Assembly (NCBI GenBank): GCA_000696115.1
Contig: JJOH01000001.1
Span: 1 to 64,000 of the forward strand
Length of the DNA stretch: 64,000 nt
Direction: 5' to 3'
Source of the DNA: Streptomyces olindensis
Lineage (GTDB): Bacteria; Actinomycetota; Actinomycetes; Streptomycetales; Streptomycetaceae
Positions 27,487-36,245 of the stretch are shown here, piece by piece. Every line of letters begins with the position of its first letter. Within the stretch, counting starts at the first letter, position 1. The translations under genes and the position numbers were made by a program. The notes beneath the pieces are model-generated. The model searched no databases and was not told where the DNA came from. It worked only from the letters and a program-made list of their open reading frames with translations.

Positions 27487-28587
27487 GTGACGCATCCGTT
27501 TCTGGACCTGGCCCCGCTCGGCGCCGACCGCTTCGCCGCGATCGAGGACAGCGTGGCGCGGCTGCTGGGCACCGACCAGGACGTCGTGATCATGCAGGGC
27601 GAGGCGCTGCTGCCGCTGGAGGGCGCGATCCGCGCAGCGGCCGGCCCGGGCACGACGGCGCTGAACGTCATCACGGGCCCGTACGGGCAGACGTTCGGCG
27701 ACTGGCTGCGGGACTGCGGCGCGACGGTGGTCGACCTGGCGGTGCCCTTCCACACGGCGGTCACGGCCGAGCAGATCCGGCAGGCCTTCGCCGAGCACCC
27801 GGAGATCGACTTCGTGTCCCTGGTGCACGCGGAGGCCGCGACCGGCAACACCAACCCGGTCGCCGAGATCGGCGAGGTGGTGCGGGCGCACGGGGCGCTG
27901 TTCTACCTGGACGCGGTGGCGTCGATCGGAGCCGAGCCGGTGCTGCCCGACGCGTGGGGCGTGGACCTGTGCGTGATCGGCGCGCAGAAGGCGATGGGCG
28001 GTCCGGCCGGCGTCTCCGCGGTGTCGGTGAGCGAGCGGGCCTGGGCCCGGATGGCGGCGAACCCGAAGGCACCGCGGCGGTCGTACCTGTCTCTCCTCGA
28101 CTGGAAGGAGCGGTGGATCGACGGCGGCCGCAAGGCGCTGCCGCACGCGCCGGCGCAGCTGGAGATGCTGGCGCTCCAGGCATGCGTGGAACGGATCGAG
28201 GCGGCCGGGGTGGACGCGGTGATGGCCCGGCACGCGTCGGCCGCGGCGGCCACCCGGGCCGGGGCGCTCGCGCTCGGGGGCGGGCTGGAGCCGTACGTCT
28301 ACGAGGCGCGGGACGCGGCCCCGGTCGCGACGACGCTGCGGGCGCCGGCCGGGGTGGTGGCGTCGGAGCTGGTCGGGCGGGCCCTGGAGGCGGATCCGGC
28401 CGTGCCGGTGGCCGCCGGCGGGGGTGCGCTGGCCAAGGAGATGATCCGGGTCAACCACTACGGGGCGGACGCGACGCCGGGAGCCGTGCGGGCGTCTCTG
28501 GCCGCGCTGGGGGTCGCCTTGTCGGACAAGGGACTGTCGGTGGACGTGGCGGGGGCACTGCGGGCCGCCGAGGAAGCGTGGCGGTAG
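27487..28587 (+). CDS. class V pyridoxal-phosphate-dependent aminotransferase
   Basis: A 366-residue class V aminotransferase of the alanine-glyoxylate / serine-glyoxylate type. It has VIMQGEALLPLEGAI near the start, the SLVHAEAATGNTNPV loop, YLDAVASIGAEP, and the cofactor lysine in VIGAQKAMGGPAG. GTG 27487 is chosen because GAAGAGAG precedes it at good spacing; a GTG at 27466 lacks such a site. The true substrate is unknown; the position beside an amidohydrolase and upstream of the ectoine genes gives no firm clue. Confidence 0.85.
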   Translation: MTHPFLDLAPLGADRFAAIEDSVARLLGTDQDVVIMQGEALLPLEGAIRAAAGPGTTALNVITGPYGQTFGDWLRDCGATVVDLAVPFHTAVTAEQIRQAFAEHPEIDFVSLVHAEAATGNTNPVAEIGEVVRAHGALFYLDAVASIGAEPVLPDAWGVDLCVIGAQKAMGGPAGVSAVSVSERAWARMAANPKAPRRSYLSLLDWKERWIDGGRKALPHAPAQLEMLALQACVERIEAAGVDAVMARHASAAAATRAGALALGGGLEPYVYEARDAAPVATTLRAPAGVVASELVGRALEADPAVPVAAGGGALAKEMIRVNHYGADATPGAVRASLAALGVALSDKGLSVDVAGALRAAEEAWR

Positions 28588-28646
28588 TCCGCGGCTGAGG
28601 TCCGCCGGGGGCCGGCGATCTCAGTGGCCCGTGCCATGCTCCCGGC

Positions 28647-29180
28647 ATGACCACTGACCCGCCTCCCGGCACCACCCTCCCCGACGGCCGCCCCGTCCCC
28701 CGCCTCACCGGCGACGAGCGGGCCATGCTCGAGAGTTGGCTCGACTTCCACCGGGCCACGCTGGAGCTGAAGTGCGCCGGGCTGGACGACGCGCAGGTGC
28801 GGGTCCCCTCGGCCCCGCCATCGCGGCTGACGCTGCTGGGGCTGGTGCAGCACCTCGCCGAGGTCGAGCGGAACTGGTTCCAGCGGGTGGCCTGCGGCGC
28901 CGACGTGCCGCCCCTGTTCGAGGACGAGACCGGCTACGCGCTGGATCCCGGGCGGGGACTCGACGAGGCGCTCGGCGTCTGGCGGCGGGAGATCGCCCGG
29001 GGGCGGGAGCTGTGCGCCGGGCTGCCGCTGGACCACATCGGGCGTGTGGCCGAGGGGCCGGTGCCCGGGATGGAGGTCAGTCTGCGCTGGGTCCTCATTC
29101 ACATGATCGAGGAATACGCGCGGCACAACGGTCACGCCGATCTCCTGCGGGAACGTATCGACGGAGTGACCGGGGCCTGA
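28647..29180 (+). CDS. DinB-like (DUF664) protein
   Basis: A 177-residue protein of the DinB / mycothiol-dependent four-helix superfamily. The metal-site histidines appear in [19 protein letters not shown] and [24 protein letters not shown]. Actinobacterial members often use mycothiol as a cofactor for isomerase or transferase reactions, though many are uncharacterised. The ATG lies 59 bases after the aminotransferase stop, so the two may be cotranscribed. Confidence 0.82.
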   Translation: MTTDPPPGTTLPDGRPVPRLTGDERAMLESWLDFHRATLELKCAGLDDAQVRVPSAPPSRLTLLGLVQHLAEVERNWFQRVACGADVPPLFEDETGYALDPGRGLDEALGVWRREIARGRELCAGLPLDHIGRVAEGPVPGMEVSLRWVLIHMIEEYARHNGHADLLRERIDGVTGA

Positions 29181-29338
29181 ATTACACGTGCTTTCCGCAA
29201 CATCCCGCATGTAAGCTGGCACACAATTGAGAATTCTTCCAAGAACAGCTTCCCGTATTCTTCTGCCCGCTTTTCCCGGTCCTAAACGCGCAGATTTTGA
29301 GGACACTCGGCGAGGCAATTCGGGGAGATCTCGTGGCG

Positions 29339-29371
29339 GTTACACGGCTGTGACGCGTTACACACCGTGAC
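29339..29371 (+). promoter_or_regulatory. paired GTTAC/GTGAC motifs, candidate GlnR-type site upstream of ectA
   Basis: GTTAC, six bases, GTGAC, two bases, GTTAC, five bases, GTGAC. The first pair has the 11-base periodicity of GlnR boxes (gTnAC-n6-GaAAC), but the b-site and the later spacing deviate. Direct GlnR control of ectABCD has been reported in S. coelicolor. The repeated motif is seen; the regulator is inferred. Confidence 0.4.
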
Positions 29372-29411
29372 AGCTTTGCCCGTTATTATCCGGACAATGC
29401 CGGGCAAAGCT
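29372..29411. repeat. perfect inverted repeat upstream of ectA
   Basis: AGCTTTGCCCG (29372-29382) and CGGGCAAAGCT (29401-29411) are perfect 11-base arms around an 18-base AT-richer loop, directly after the GTTAC/GTGAC motifs and 108 bases before the ectA start. It could be an RNA hairpin in the leader or an operator. The surrounding 339-base gap (29181-29519) holds no gene that I can see and is less GC-rich than its surroundings, as expected of a promoter region. Confidence 0.6.
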
Positions 29412-29519
29412 CCGCCATCCCCTGCGCGCTCTCGCGCCCGCGTGATAACACAGACCAGCCTCATTCGTAACCCCGATCGACGATGCAATTTTGAATTTCG
29501 CTGGGTAAGTTCAATTCGC

Positions 29520-30026
29520 ATGACTGCCGTACAAGCAGATCCGCAAATCGATCGCCCCACGGTGGCTGACGGAGCCGCGCTGTGGCGGATGGCGAAGGAC
29601 TCGAAGGTTCTCGACCTGAACTCGTCCTACAGCTATCTGCTGTGGTGCCGCGACTTCGCGGCCACGTCGGCCGTCGCGCGTGACGAGCACGGCGAGCCGA
29701 TGGGCTTCATCACCGGGTACGTGCGGCCGGACAGCCCGCACACCCTGCTGGTCTGGCAGGTGGCGGTGGACGAGGCCCACCGCGGGCGCGGGCTGGCAGC
29801 CGCGCTGCTCGACGGTCTGGTCGCGCGGACCGTCGCCGAGCGCGGGGTGACGACGGTGGAGACCACCATCACCCCGGGCAACACCGCCTCCGAGCGCCTG
29901 TTCACGTCCTTCGCCGAGCGTCACGGCGCGCGGCTGGAGCGCGAGGTGCTGTTCGACACGGGCCTGTTCCCCGACGGACCGCACGACCCCGAGGTCCTGT
30001 ACCGCATCGGCCCGCTGCCCCACTGA
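29520..30026 (+). CDS. ectA: diaminobutyrate acetyltransferase EctA
   Basis: A 168-residue GNAT enzyme that acetylates L-2,4-diaminobutyrate in ectoine synthesis. EctA hallmarks are VLDLNSSYSYLLWCRDFAAT near the N-terminus, GFITGYVRPDSPHTLLVWQV, the acetyl-CoA loop DEAHRGRGLAAALL, and ETTITPGNTASERLF. The frame is open 153 bases upstream, but conserved sequence starts at ATG 29520. The ribosome site is weak (GGGTAAG, 9-10 bases away) and can fall within an imperfect TTGAA/TTCAA pairing, so initiation may be modulated. First gene of ectABCD. Confidence 0.95.
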   Translation: MTAVQADPQIDRPTVADGAALWRMAKDSKVLDLNSSYSYLLWCRDFAATSAVARDEHGEPMGFITGYVRPDSPHTLLVWQVAVDEAHRGRGLAAALLDGLVARTVAERGVTTVETTITPGNTASERLFTSFAERHGARLEREVLFDTGLFPDGPHDPEVLYRIGPLPH

Positions 30027-30092
30027 CTTTCCCACGCCTGACGTCCCACCCGACTCCCCAGACTTCCCCCACGTACCGAGGAGCGATTCGTC

Positions 30093-31364
30093 GTGACCAT
30101 CACCCAGCCCGACCTGAGCGTCTTCGAGACCCTGGAGTCCGAGGTGCGCAGCTACTGCCGCGGCTGGCCCACCGTCTTCGACCGTGCGGTGGGCAGCCGC
30201 ATGTACGACGAGGACGGCCATGAGTACCTCGACTTCTTCGCCGGAGCGGGGTCACTGAACTACGGGCACAACAACCCGGTCCTGAAACGTGCGCTGATCG
30301 ACTACCTGGAGCGGGACGGCGTCACGCACGGGCTCGACATGTCGACCACCGCCAAGCGCCGTTTCCTGGAGACGTTCCAGAACCTGCTGCTGCGCCCGCG
30401 CGACCTGCCCTACAAGGTCATGTTCCCGGGCCCGACCGGCACCAACGCCGTGGAGTCCGCGCTGAAGCTGGCGCGCAAGGTGAAGGGGCGCGAGGCGATC
30501 GTGTCGTTCACCAACGCCTTCCACGGCATGTCGCTGGGGTCGCTGGCCGTGACCGGCAACGCCTTCAAGCGGGCCGGCGCCGGCATCCCGCTGGTGCACG
30601 GCACGCCGATGCCGTTCGACAACTACTTCGACGGCCAGGTCCCGGACTTCCTGTGGTTCGAGCGGATCCTGGAGGACCAGGGCTCCGGCCTGAACAAGCC
30701 CGCCGCCGTGATCGTCGAGACCGTGCAGGGCGAGGGCGGCATCAACGTGGCGCGGCCCGAGTGGCTGCGCGCGCTGGCCGACCTGTGCGAGCGGCAGGAC
30801 ATGCTGCTCATCGTCGACGACATCCAGATGGGCTGCGGCCGCACCGGCGCGTTCTTCTCCTTCGAGGAGGCCGGCATCACGCCGGACATCGTCACCGTCT
30901 CCAAGTCGATCAGCGGCTACGGCCTGCCCATGTCGCTCTGCCTGTTCAAGCCCGAGCTCGACGTCTGGGAGCCCGGCGAGCACAACGGCACCTTCCGCGG
31001 CAACAACCCCGCCTTCGTCACGGCCACCGCCGCGCTGGAGACGTACTGGGCGGACGGGTCAGCGATGGAGAAGCAGACCCGCAAGCGCGGTGAGCAGGTC
31101 GAGCAGGCGCTGATCTCCATCACGGAGGAGAACCTGGCCGACGTGAAGGAGTACCGGGGCCGCGGCCTGGTGTGGGGCATGGAGTTCCACGACAAGGCCC
31201 GCGCGAACAAGGTCGCCAAGCGCGCCTTCGAACTCGGGCTGCTGATCGAGACGTCCGGCCCGGAGAGCGAGGTCGTGAAGCTGCTTCCCGCCCTCACCAT
31301 CACGCCCGAGGAACTGGACGAGGGCCTGACGACGCTGGCCCGCGCCGTCCGCGAGACCGCCTGA
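30093..31364 (+). CDS. ectB: diaminobutyrate-2-oxoglutarate transaminase EctB
   Basis: A 423-residue class III aminotransferase that makes L-2,4-diaminobutyrate from aspartate semialdehyde. EctB features are [64 protein letters not shown] and the PLP lysine in [14 protein letters not shown]. The GTG at 30093 follows GAGGAGCG. It lies 66 bases after ectA. Confidence 0.96.
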   Translation: MTITQPDLSVFETLESEVRSYCRGWPTVFDRAVGSRMYDEDGHEYLDFFAGAGSLNYGHNNPVLKRALIDYLERDGVTHGLDMSTTAKRRFLETFQNLLLRPRDLPYKVMFPGPTGTNAVESALKLARKVKGREAIVSFTNAFHGMSLGSLAVTGNAFKRAGAGIPLVHGTPMPFDNYFDGQVPDFLWFERILEDQGSGLNKPAAVIVETVQGEGGINVARPEWLRALADLCERQDMLLIVDDIQMGCGRTGAFFSFEEAGITPDIVTVSKSISGYGLPMSLCLFKPELDVWEPGEHNGTFRGNNPAFVTATAALETYWADGSAMEKQTRKRGEQVEQALISITEENLADVKEYRGRGLVWGMEFHDKARANKVAKRAFELGLLIETSGPESEVVKLLPALTITPEELDEGLTTLARAVRETA

Positions 31365-31407
31365 CCAACCAACCGGCACCACCCCACCTAGGAGGCATCG
31401 CAGCACC

Positions 31408-31806
31408 GTGATTGTCCGTTCGTTCAAGGAGATCGAAGGTACCGACCGGCACGTGAAGGCGGCGTCCGGCACGTGGGAGAGCAAACGCATCGTCCTCGCC
31501 AAGGAGAAGGTGGGCTTCTCCCTGCACGAGACGGTCCTGTACGCGGGCACGGAGACGTCGATGTGGTACGCGAACCACATCGAGGCCGTCGTCTGCGTGG
31601 AGGGCGAGGCCGAGCTGACCGACCACGAGACCGGGCAGAAGTACACCATCACGCCCGGCACCATGTACCTCCTGGACGGGCACGAGAGGCACACGCTGCG
31701 GGTCAAGCAGGACTTCCGCTGCCTCTGCGTGTTCAACCCGCCCGTGACCGGACGGGAGGACCACGACGAGAACGGCGTATACCCGCTGCTCACCGAGGAG
31801 GTGTGA
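31408..31806 (+). CDS. ectC: L-ectoine synthase EctC
   Basis: A 132-residue cupin that cyclises N-acetyl-diaminobutyrate to ectoine. Its start [18 protein letters not shown] and the cupin stretches [17 protein letters not shown] and [12 protein letters not shown] are typical. The GTG start is preceded by a full AGGAGG. The length is normal for the family. It is followed 7 bases later by ectD. Confidence 0.96.
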   Translation: MIVRSFKEIEGTDRHVKAASGTWESKRIVLAKEKVGFSLHETVLYAGTETSMWYANHIEAVVCVEGEAELTDHETGQKYTITPGTMYLLDGHERHTLRVKQDFRCLCVFNPPVTGREDHDENGVYPLLTEEV

Positions 31807-31813
31807 CGTTTCC

Positions 31814-32722
31814 ATGACGACCATCACCGACACCACCACCGGTATTCCCGACCTCTACCCCAGCCGCGGTGCCACCGAGGTGCTGACCCCGCGTCAGGAC
31901 CCGGTCGTCTGGGGCGCGCCGGACGCCCCGGGCCCGATCGCGCCGGCCGACCTGCTGTCCTACGAGCGCGACGGCTTCCTCGCCATCGACCAGCTCATCA
32001 CGGACGACGAGGTCGCCGTCTACCGCAACGAGCTGAACCGGCTGGTGACCGACCCGGACATCCGTGCCGACGAGCGGTCGATCGTCGAGCCGAAGTCCAA
32101 GGAGATCCGCTCGGTCTTCGAGGTCCACAAGATCAGCAAGATCTTCGCCGACCTGGTCCGTGACGAGCGGGTCGTCGGCCGGGCACGGCAGATCCTCGGC
32201 TCGGACGTCTACGTCCACCAGTCGCGGATCAACGTCAAGCCGGGCTTCGGGGCGAGTGGCTTCTACTGGCACTCGGACTTCGAGACGTGGCACGCCGAGG
32301 ACGGTCTGCCGCGGATGCGCACGGTGTCGGTCTCCATCGCGCTGACCGAGAACTACGACACCAACGGCGGGCTCATGATCATGCCGGGGTCGCACAAGAC
32401 GTTCCTCGGGTGCGCGGGGGCCACGCCGAAGGACAACTACAAGAAGTCGCTGCAGATGCAGGACGCCGGGACGCCCTCCGACGAGGCGCTGACCCAGCTG
32501 GCCTCGCAGCACGGCATCAAGTTGTTCACGGGCAAGGCCGGTTCGGCGACCTGGTTCGACTGCAACTGCATGCACGGCTCCGGCGACAACATCACGCCGT
32601 TCCCGCGCAGCAACGTGTTCATCGTGTTCAACAGCGTGGAGAACCCGGCGGCGGAGCCGTTCGCGGCACCGGTGCGCCGACCGGAGTTCATCGGGGCGCG
32701 GGACTTCACGCCGGTGCGGTGA
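31814..32722 (+). CDS. ectD: ectoine hydroxylase EctD
   Basis: A 302-residue non-haem iron(II), 2-oxoglutarate-dependent dioxygenase that converts ectoine to 5-hydroxyectoine. The iron motif is in FYWHSDFETWH (His and Asp), with the distal His in NCMHGSGDNITPFPRSN; RINVKPGFGASGFYWHSDFE is the EctD signature. Its final 11 codons, FIGARDFTPVR, sit in the first copy of a tandem repeat that continues past the stop, so the gene end has been duplicated in the DNA. Confidence 0.96.
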   Translation: MTTITDTTTGIPDLYPSRGATEVLTPRQDPVVWGAPDAPGPIAPADLLSYERDGFLAIDQLITDDEVAVYRNELNRLVTDPDIRADERSIVEPKSKEIRSVFEVHKISKIFADLVRDERVVGRARQILGSDVYVHQSRINVKPGFGASGFYWHSDFETWHAEDGLPRMRTVSVSIALTENYDTNGGLMIMPGSHKTFLGCAGATPKDNYKKSLQMQDAGTPSDEALTQLASQHGIKLFTGKAGSATWFDCNCMHGSGDNITPFPRSNVFIVFNSVENPAAEPFAAPVRRPEFIGARDFTPVR

Positions 32723-32934
32723 CCGGTCCCTCGGCCGGGGGCCCGGGGGTTGCCCCCCGGGGGACACAGCATCGGGGCGCGGGACTTCACGCCGGTGCGG
32801 TGACCGGTCCCTCGGCCGGGGGCCCGGGGGTTGCCCCCGGAGGACACAGCATCGGGGCGCGGGACTTCACGCCGGTGCGGTGACCGGTCATCGGGGCGCG
32901 GGACTTCACGCCGGTGCGGTGACCGGTCCCTCGG
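32690..32934 (+). repeat. tandem duplication of the ectD 3' end
   Basis: The stretch that encodes the EctD C-terminus (IGARDFTPVR and TGA) occurs four times, beginning at 32690, 32771, 32851 and 32890. The first two units are 81 and 80 bases and include a GC-rich palindrome (CCCGGGGG, short loop, CCCCCGGG); the third is cut to 39 bases. The core of about 39 bases is identical in all four copies. The first unit is the true gene end; the others are non-coding, although each keeps the 10-codon tail and stop. Confidence 0.92.
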
Positions 32935-32958
32935 TGAAGTGACCGTGTGACACAGCTG

Positions 32959-33000
32959 CCGGGTGGGGCCTCCTCGTGTGGGACGGGAGGCCCCACCCGG
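32959..33000. terminator. ectABCD terminator
   Basis: Perfect 15-base arms, CCGGGTGGGGCCTCC and GGAGGCCCCACCCGG, with a 12-base loop, followed by TTTT on the + strand. It lies between ectD with its repeats and the convergent aminotransferase gene, so it is intrinsic for + transcripts and may also stop the reverse ones. Confidence 0.88.
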
Positions 33001-33012
33001 TTTTGCATGCCT

Positions 33013-34065
33013 TCATGCCTTCAGGGCGTCCAGGAGCCGGTCCACGTCCGCCGCCGTGTTGTACAGGTGGAACGCGGCCCGCAGGTTCCCCGCCCGGTCG
33101 GACACCTGGATGCCCGCCCGGCTCAGCTCCCCCTGCCGGTGGCCGAGCCCCGGCACGCTCACGATCGCCGACCCCGGCGAGGGCACCGGCTCGTGGCCCA
33201 GCTCGGCGAGCCCGGCGCGGAAGCGGTCCGCGAGGCCGACGTCGTGGGCGTGGACGACGTCGACGCCGATCTCCTCGACCAGCTCGAGGGACGCGCGCAA
33301 CCCGGCGTAGGTGAACAGGGCCGGGCTGATGTCGAACCGCCGTGCCGAGTGGGCGAGTTGCTCGACGGGGCCGTAGCAGCTCTCCCAGGGGACCTCACCG
33401 GCGACCCATCCGGCGAGCAGCGGCGTCAGCCCGCCGAAGTCCTGCGGGGCGACGAAGAACGCGGCCCCGTGCGGCCCCAGCAGCCATTTGAAGCCGACGG
33501 CGGCGAGGAAGTCGTCGGCGTCGGCCTCCATCGGCAGCCAGCCCGCGGACTGGGAGGCGTCGACGTAGGTGCGGGCACCGTGCGCCCGGGCGGCCTCGCG
33601 CACGGCGGGCAGGTCGGCGAGGCGGCCGTCGGCGGACTGGGCCGTGCTGACCGCGACGAGCGCGGTGCCGGGCCGGACGGACTCGGCGAGCCGCTCCAGG
33701 GGGACGGCCCGCACCTTGAGGTCGCCGCGCGCGTGGAACGGGTTCACCAGGGAGGCGAAGTCGCCCTCCGCCGTGAGGACTTCGGCGCCGGCGGGCAGGG
33801 CGGCGGCGATCAGCCCGCCGTACTCGGCGATCGAGGCCCCGGTCGCGACGCGCTCGGCCGGCACCCCGGCGAGCCGGGCGAAGGAGGCGCGGACGATCTC
33901 CACGTTCTCGTACAGGGGACCGATGGGCGTGCCGTCGGCACGCATCCGCGCCGCCTCGTGCAGGGCGGTGACGGTACGGGCGGGCAGGAGCCCGTTGCTC
34001 GCGGTGTTGAGGTAGGTGTGCTTCGGGGCGAACTCGGCACGGACGAGGTTCTCGAAGGTCTCCAT
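33013..34065 (-). CDS. class V aminotransferase (cysteine desulfurase / kynureninase-like)
   Basis: A 350-residue fold-type I PLP enzyme. It starts with the ENLVRAEFAPKHTYLNTASNG segment and has STAQSADGRLADL, YVDASQSAGWLPME and the cofactor lysine in VGFKWLLGPHGAAFF. Class V relatives include desulfurases, kynureninase and isopenicillin N epimerase-like proteins; no desulfurase cysteine loop is obvious. ATG 34065 is chosen because conservation begins there, although the frame is open 78 bases upstream. It converges on ectD. Confidence 0.83.
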   Translation of the reverse strand: METFENLVRAEFAPKHTYLNTASNGLLPARTVTALHEAARMRADGTPIGPLYENVEIVRASFARLAGVPAERVATGASIAEYGGLIAAALPAGAEVLTAEGDFASLVNPFHARGDLKVRAVPLERLAESVRPGTALVAVSTAQSADGRLADLPAVREAARAHGARTYVDASQSAGWLPMEADADDFLAAVGFKWLLGPHGAAFFVAPQDFGGLTPLLAGWVAGEVPWESCYGPVEQLAHSARRFDISPALFTYAGLRASLELVEEIGVDVVHAHDVGLADRFRAGLAELGHEPVPSPGSAIVSVPGLGHRQGELSRAGIQVSDRAGNLRAAFHLYNTAADVDRLLDALKA

Positions 34066-34128
34066 GGGACCACTCTGCGGCCCCCCGGATCTCCCCGTCC
34101 ATTGCCGATTTCTGCGTGATGTCGCTAA

Positions 34129-34150
34129 GGAGCGCTTATACATGCGCTCC
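34129..34150. repeat. inverted repeat between two reverse genes
   Basis: GGAGCGC, an 8-base AT-rich spacer (TTATACAT) and GCGCTCC. It lies after the stop of the FrnE-like gene and 64 bases upstream of the next reverse gene. It could be a weak terminator for the former or an operator for the latter; on the reverse strand the spacer contains TATAAG, resembling a -10 box. Confidence 0.4.
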
Positions 34151-34161
34151 GAGCTGCGCGT

Positions 34162-34884
34162 TCAGCGCTGGGGCACCGCGCAGCCGTCCGGGCCGCAGAC
34201 GTCGGCGCCGCCGGCCTCGCCGCTGTCGACGATCTTCAGGGGCGCGTGCTCGCCGTACGCCTGGGTCAGGGCCTGGGCGAAGACCTCGGCGGGCTGGGCG
34301 CCGGAGACGCCGTACCTGCGGTCGAGCACGAAGAACGGCACACCGCTCGCGCCGAGCTGCGCGGCCTCGCGCTCGTCGGCCCGCACCTCGGCGGCGTACG
34401 CCTCCGGGTCGGCGAGCACCGCGCGAGCGGCCTCCGCCTCCAGTCCGGCGGCCACGGCGAGCTCCACCAGCCGCTCGTCGTCGTTGAAGACCGAGCGCTC
34501 CTCGGCGAAGTTGGCCCGGTACAGCAGGTCCAGCAGCTGCTCCTGGCGGCCGTGCTCCTTGGCGAAGTGGAGCAGGCGGTGCATGTCGAAGGTGCTGCCG
34601 TGGTCGCGGCCGCGGGTGCGGTAGTCGAGTCCCTCGGCGGCGGCCTGCGCGCCCAGGTTGTCCTCGCCCGCCTCGGCCTGGGCCGCGCTCATCCCGTACT
34701 TCCTGGTGAGCATCGTGATCACGGGCTGGATGTCGTCCTTGGCGCGGCCCGGGTCCAGCTCGAAGGAGCGGTGCACCACCTCGATGTCATCGCGGTGCGG
34801 GAAGTCCCGCAGCGCCTTCTCGAAGCGGGCCTTGCCCACGTAGCACCAGGGGCAGGCGATGTCGCTCCAGATCTCGACGCGCAT
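34162..34884 (-). CDS. DsbA-family oxidoreductase, FrnE-like
   Basis: A 240-residue thioredoxin-fold protein with the CPWC active site at SDIACPWCYVGK near residue 11 and the downstream cis-proline region SGVPFFVLDRRYGVSGAQP. It belongs to the FrnE/2-hydroxychromene-2-carboxylate isomerase-like branch of DsbA proteins, which act in the cytoplasm (no signal peptide). The C-terminus has a Cys pair (DVCGPDGCAVP). ATG 34884 has GGAGAG just upstream. It probably handles disulfides in stress defence or secondary metabolism. Confidence 0.86.
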   Translation of the reverse strand: MRVEIWSDIACPWCYVGKARFEKALRDFPHRDDIEVVHRSFELDPGRAKDDIQPVITMLTRKYGMSAAQAEAGEDNLGAQAAAEGLDYRTRGRDHGSTFDMHRLLHFAKEHGRQEQLLDLLYRANFAEERSVFNDDERLVELAVAAGLEAEAARAVLADPEAYAAEVRADEREAAQLGASGVPFFVLDRRYGVSGAQPAEVFAQALTQAYGEHAPLKIVDSGEAGGADVCGPDGCAVPQR

Positions 34885-34957
34885 GTGTCGGCTCTCTCCA
34901 GGTCGTACGGTACGGAGACTCCCTCCGCCGAGTGCATGAACGTTCAAGCAGCCTGGT

Positions 34958-35452
34958 TCATTCCCCGGGCAGGCCGAGCCGCATGCGCTGGTGATGGTCC
35001 CCCGGCTCCGCCGGTTCTGCCAGCCAGCCCTGCCGCCGGTAGAAGCCCTGGGCCCGCCGGTTGTCCACGTGCACGTCGAGGACGGCCGTCCGCCTGCGGT
35101 CGGCCTGCCACTCCTCGACGCAGGCGGCGTGCAGGGCGGTTCCGACACCACGGCGCCAGTGGTCGGGGTCGACGTGGAACTGGAACAGCTTCACCACGTC
35201 CGGCGGAGCGTCGTCGGGGGTACGGAAGGACGCCACGCCGACGATCCGCCCCGCCTCGACGACGCACAGCACCCGGCCGTCCGGTCGCGTGAGGGCGCTC
35301 CGCCAGGCGGCGCCCCAGTCGGTGCCGTCCTGCGGCAGCCCGTCGGGGTAGTACGTCGCCCTGGCCCGGGCGTGCAGCGCGACGACGTGCTCCACCTCGG
35401 CGGGCAGCACCGTACGGATCACACGGCCGGAGGTCACTCTGTCCTTGATCAT
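34958..35452 (-). CDS. GNAT family N-acetyltransferase
   Basis: A 164-residue acetyltransferase with the acetyl-CoA loop DPDHWRRGVGTALHAA and the C-terminal LDVHVDNRRAQGFYRRQGW typical of GNAT proteins. The substrate cannot be deduced. The ribosome site at ATG 35452 is weak. It lies 73 bases upstream of the FrnE-like gene and may be cotranscribed with it. Confidence 0.85.
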   Translation of the reverse strand: MIKDRVTSGRVIRTVLPAEVEHVVALHARARATYYPDGLPQDGTDWGAAWRSALTRPDGRVLCVVEAGRIVGVASFRTPDDAPPDVVKLFQFHVDPDHWRRGVGTALHAACVEEWQADRRRTAVLDVHVDNRRAQGFYRRQGWLAEPAEPGDHHQRMRLGLPGE

Positions 35453-35477
35453 GGAACGGAGGACGCGCCCGGTCCGG

Positions 35478-35533
35478 AGGGCGGTTCCCGGTCCCGAGGG
35501 CGGTTCCCGGTCCCGAGGGCGGTTCCCGGTCCG
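35478..35533 (+). repeat. 19-base tandem repeat, three copies
   Basis: Units of AGGGCGGTTCCCGGTCCCG begin at 35478, 35497 and 35516; the last ends imperfectly. The array fills most of the 84-base gap between the start of a GNAT gene and the end of the DUF1349-type gene. Being short and intergenic, it is likely to vary in copy number between strains. Confidence 0.85.
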
Positions 35534-35536
35534 CCC

Positions 35537-36145
35537 TCAGCTGCCGTCCCTCAGGTCCTTCGGCCAGTCCGGCCGGAACTCGATGTGGTCGTACGTCACC
35601 ACACAGCCCTCCCCCATCGGCGACTGGGTCATGAAGCCGACCAGGGCCGCGCCCGTCTCCTTCTCGTCGCCGAGGGTGAAGAGGCGGACGAAGGTCCAGC
35701 GTTCACCGTCGCGGGAGGCGTGGAAGGCGAACGCGCGGCCGGTGCGGCTCACCCGGAGCCAGACGGAACTGCCGTCGACGGTGAAGGAGTTGGCGTCGTC
35801 GGAGTGCCCCCGGGTGACGACCGTGCAGACGGTGGGGACGTCCGGGGAGTACTCCAGGCAGAGTTTCGCCCAGGCCCGTTCCCCCACGTGCACGTAGAGC
35901 ACCCCGGCGTCGAAGGCCGCGCCGAAACCGACCGTGACCTTGGCGATCAGCTGGAAGTCCCCTTCGGGCGCCCCCAGCAGCCGCGGCGCGTCGGAGGCGG
36001 GGTCCAGCCCCTCCCCGGTCGGCGGCACGAACCGGTCCTGCCGCGGACCGGCCCACCCGGTGAGCACACCGTCCTCGTAGGACCACTGCGCCTCGGGCCC
36101 GTAAGCACGCAGGGCGAAAGGAAGTTCGGGAAGTTCCAGTTCCAT
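35537..36145 (-). CDS. DUF1349 domain protein
   Basis: A 202-residue single-domain protein with the concanavalin-like beta-sandwich pattern of DUF1349: WAGPRQDRFVPP, FQLIAKVTVGFGAAFDAGVLYVHVGERAWAKL, VWLRVSRTGRAFAFHASRDGERW and GAALVGFMTQSPMGEGCVV. Proteins of this type are often predicted to bind or act on carbohydrates, but activity is unproven. There is no signal peptide. ATG 36145 is chosen as the first methionine of the conserved part. Confidence 0.8.
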   Translation of the reverse strand: MELELPELPFALRAYGPEAQWSYEDGVLTGWAGPRQDRFVPPTGEGLDPASDAPRLLGAPEGDFQLIAKVTVGFGAAFDAGVLYVHVGERAWAKLCLEYSPDVPTVCTVVTRGHSDDANSFTVDGSSVWLRVSRTGRAFAFHASRDGERWTFVRLFTLGDEKETGAALVGFMTQSPMGEGCVVTYDHIEFRPDWPKDLRDGS

Positions 36146-36173
36146 TCGACCGAGTCTCCCAGCTCCGACCTCA

Positions 36174-36225
36174 AGGGGCGCGGGGAACTGCGCGATCAAC
36201 CACAACGAACCCGCGGCCGGCAGTC
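36174..36225 (+). repeat. dispersed Streptomyces intergenic repeat, copy A
   Basis: The stretch starting AGGGGCGCGGGGAACTGCG matches a second copy at 58503 over the first 22 bases and more loosely afterwards. This motif, as I recall, is a very frequent intergenic element in Streptomyces genomes. It lies between two reverse genes. Confidence 0.7.
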
Positions 36226-36245
36226 CACCCGCACCCCTACGGCGC

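Noticed and set aside
32690..32934. CRISPR-like array
   Set aside because: Units are adjacent with uneven lengths, no unique spacers of constant size, and the unit is the ectD gene end; no cas genes are present.
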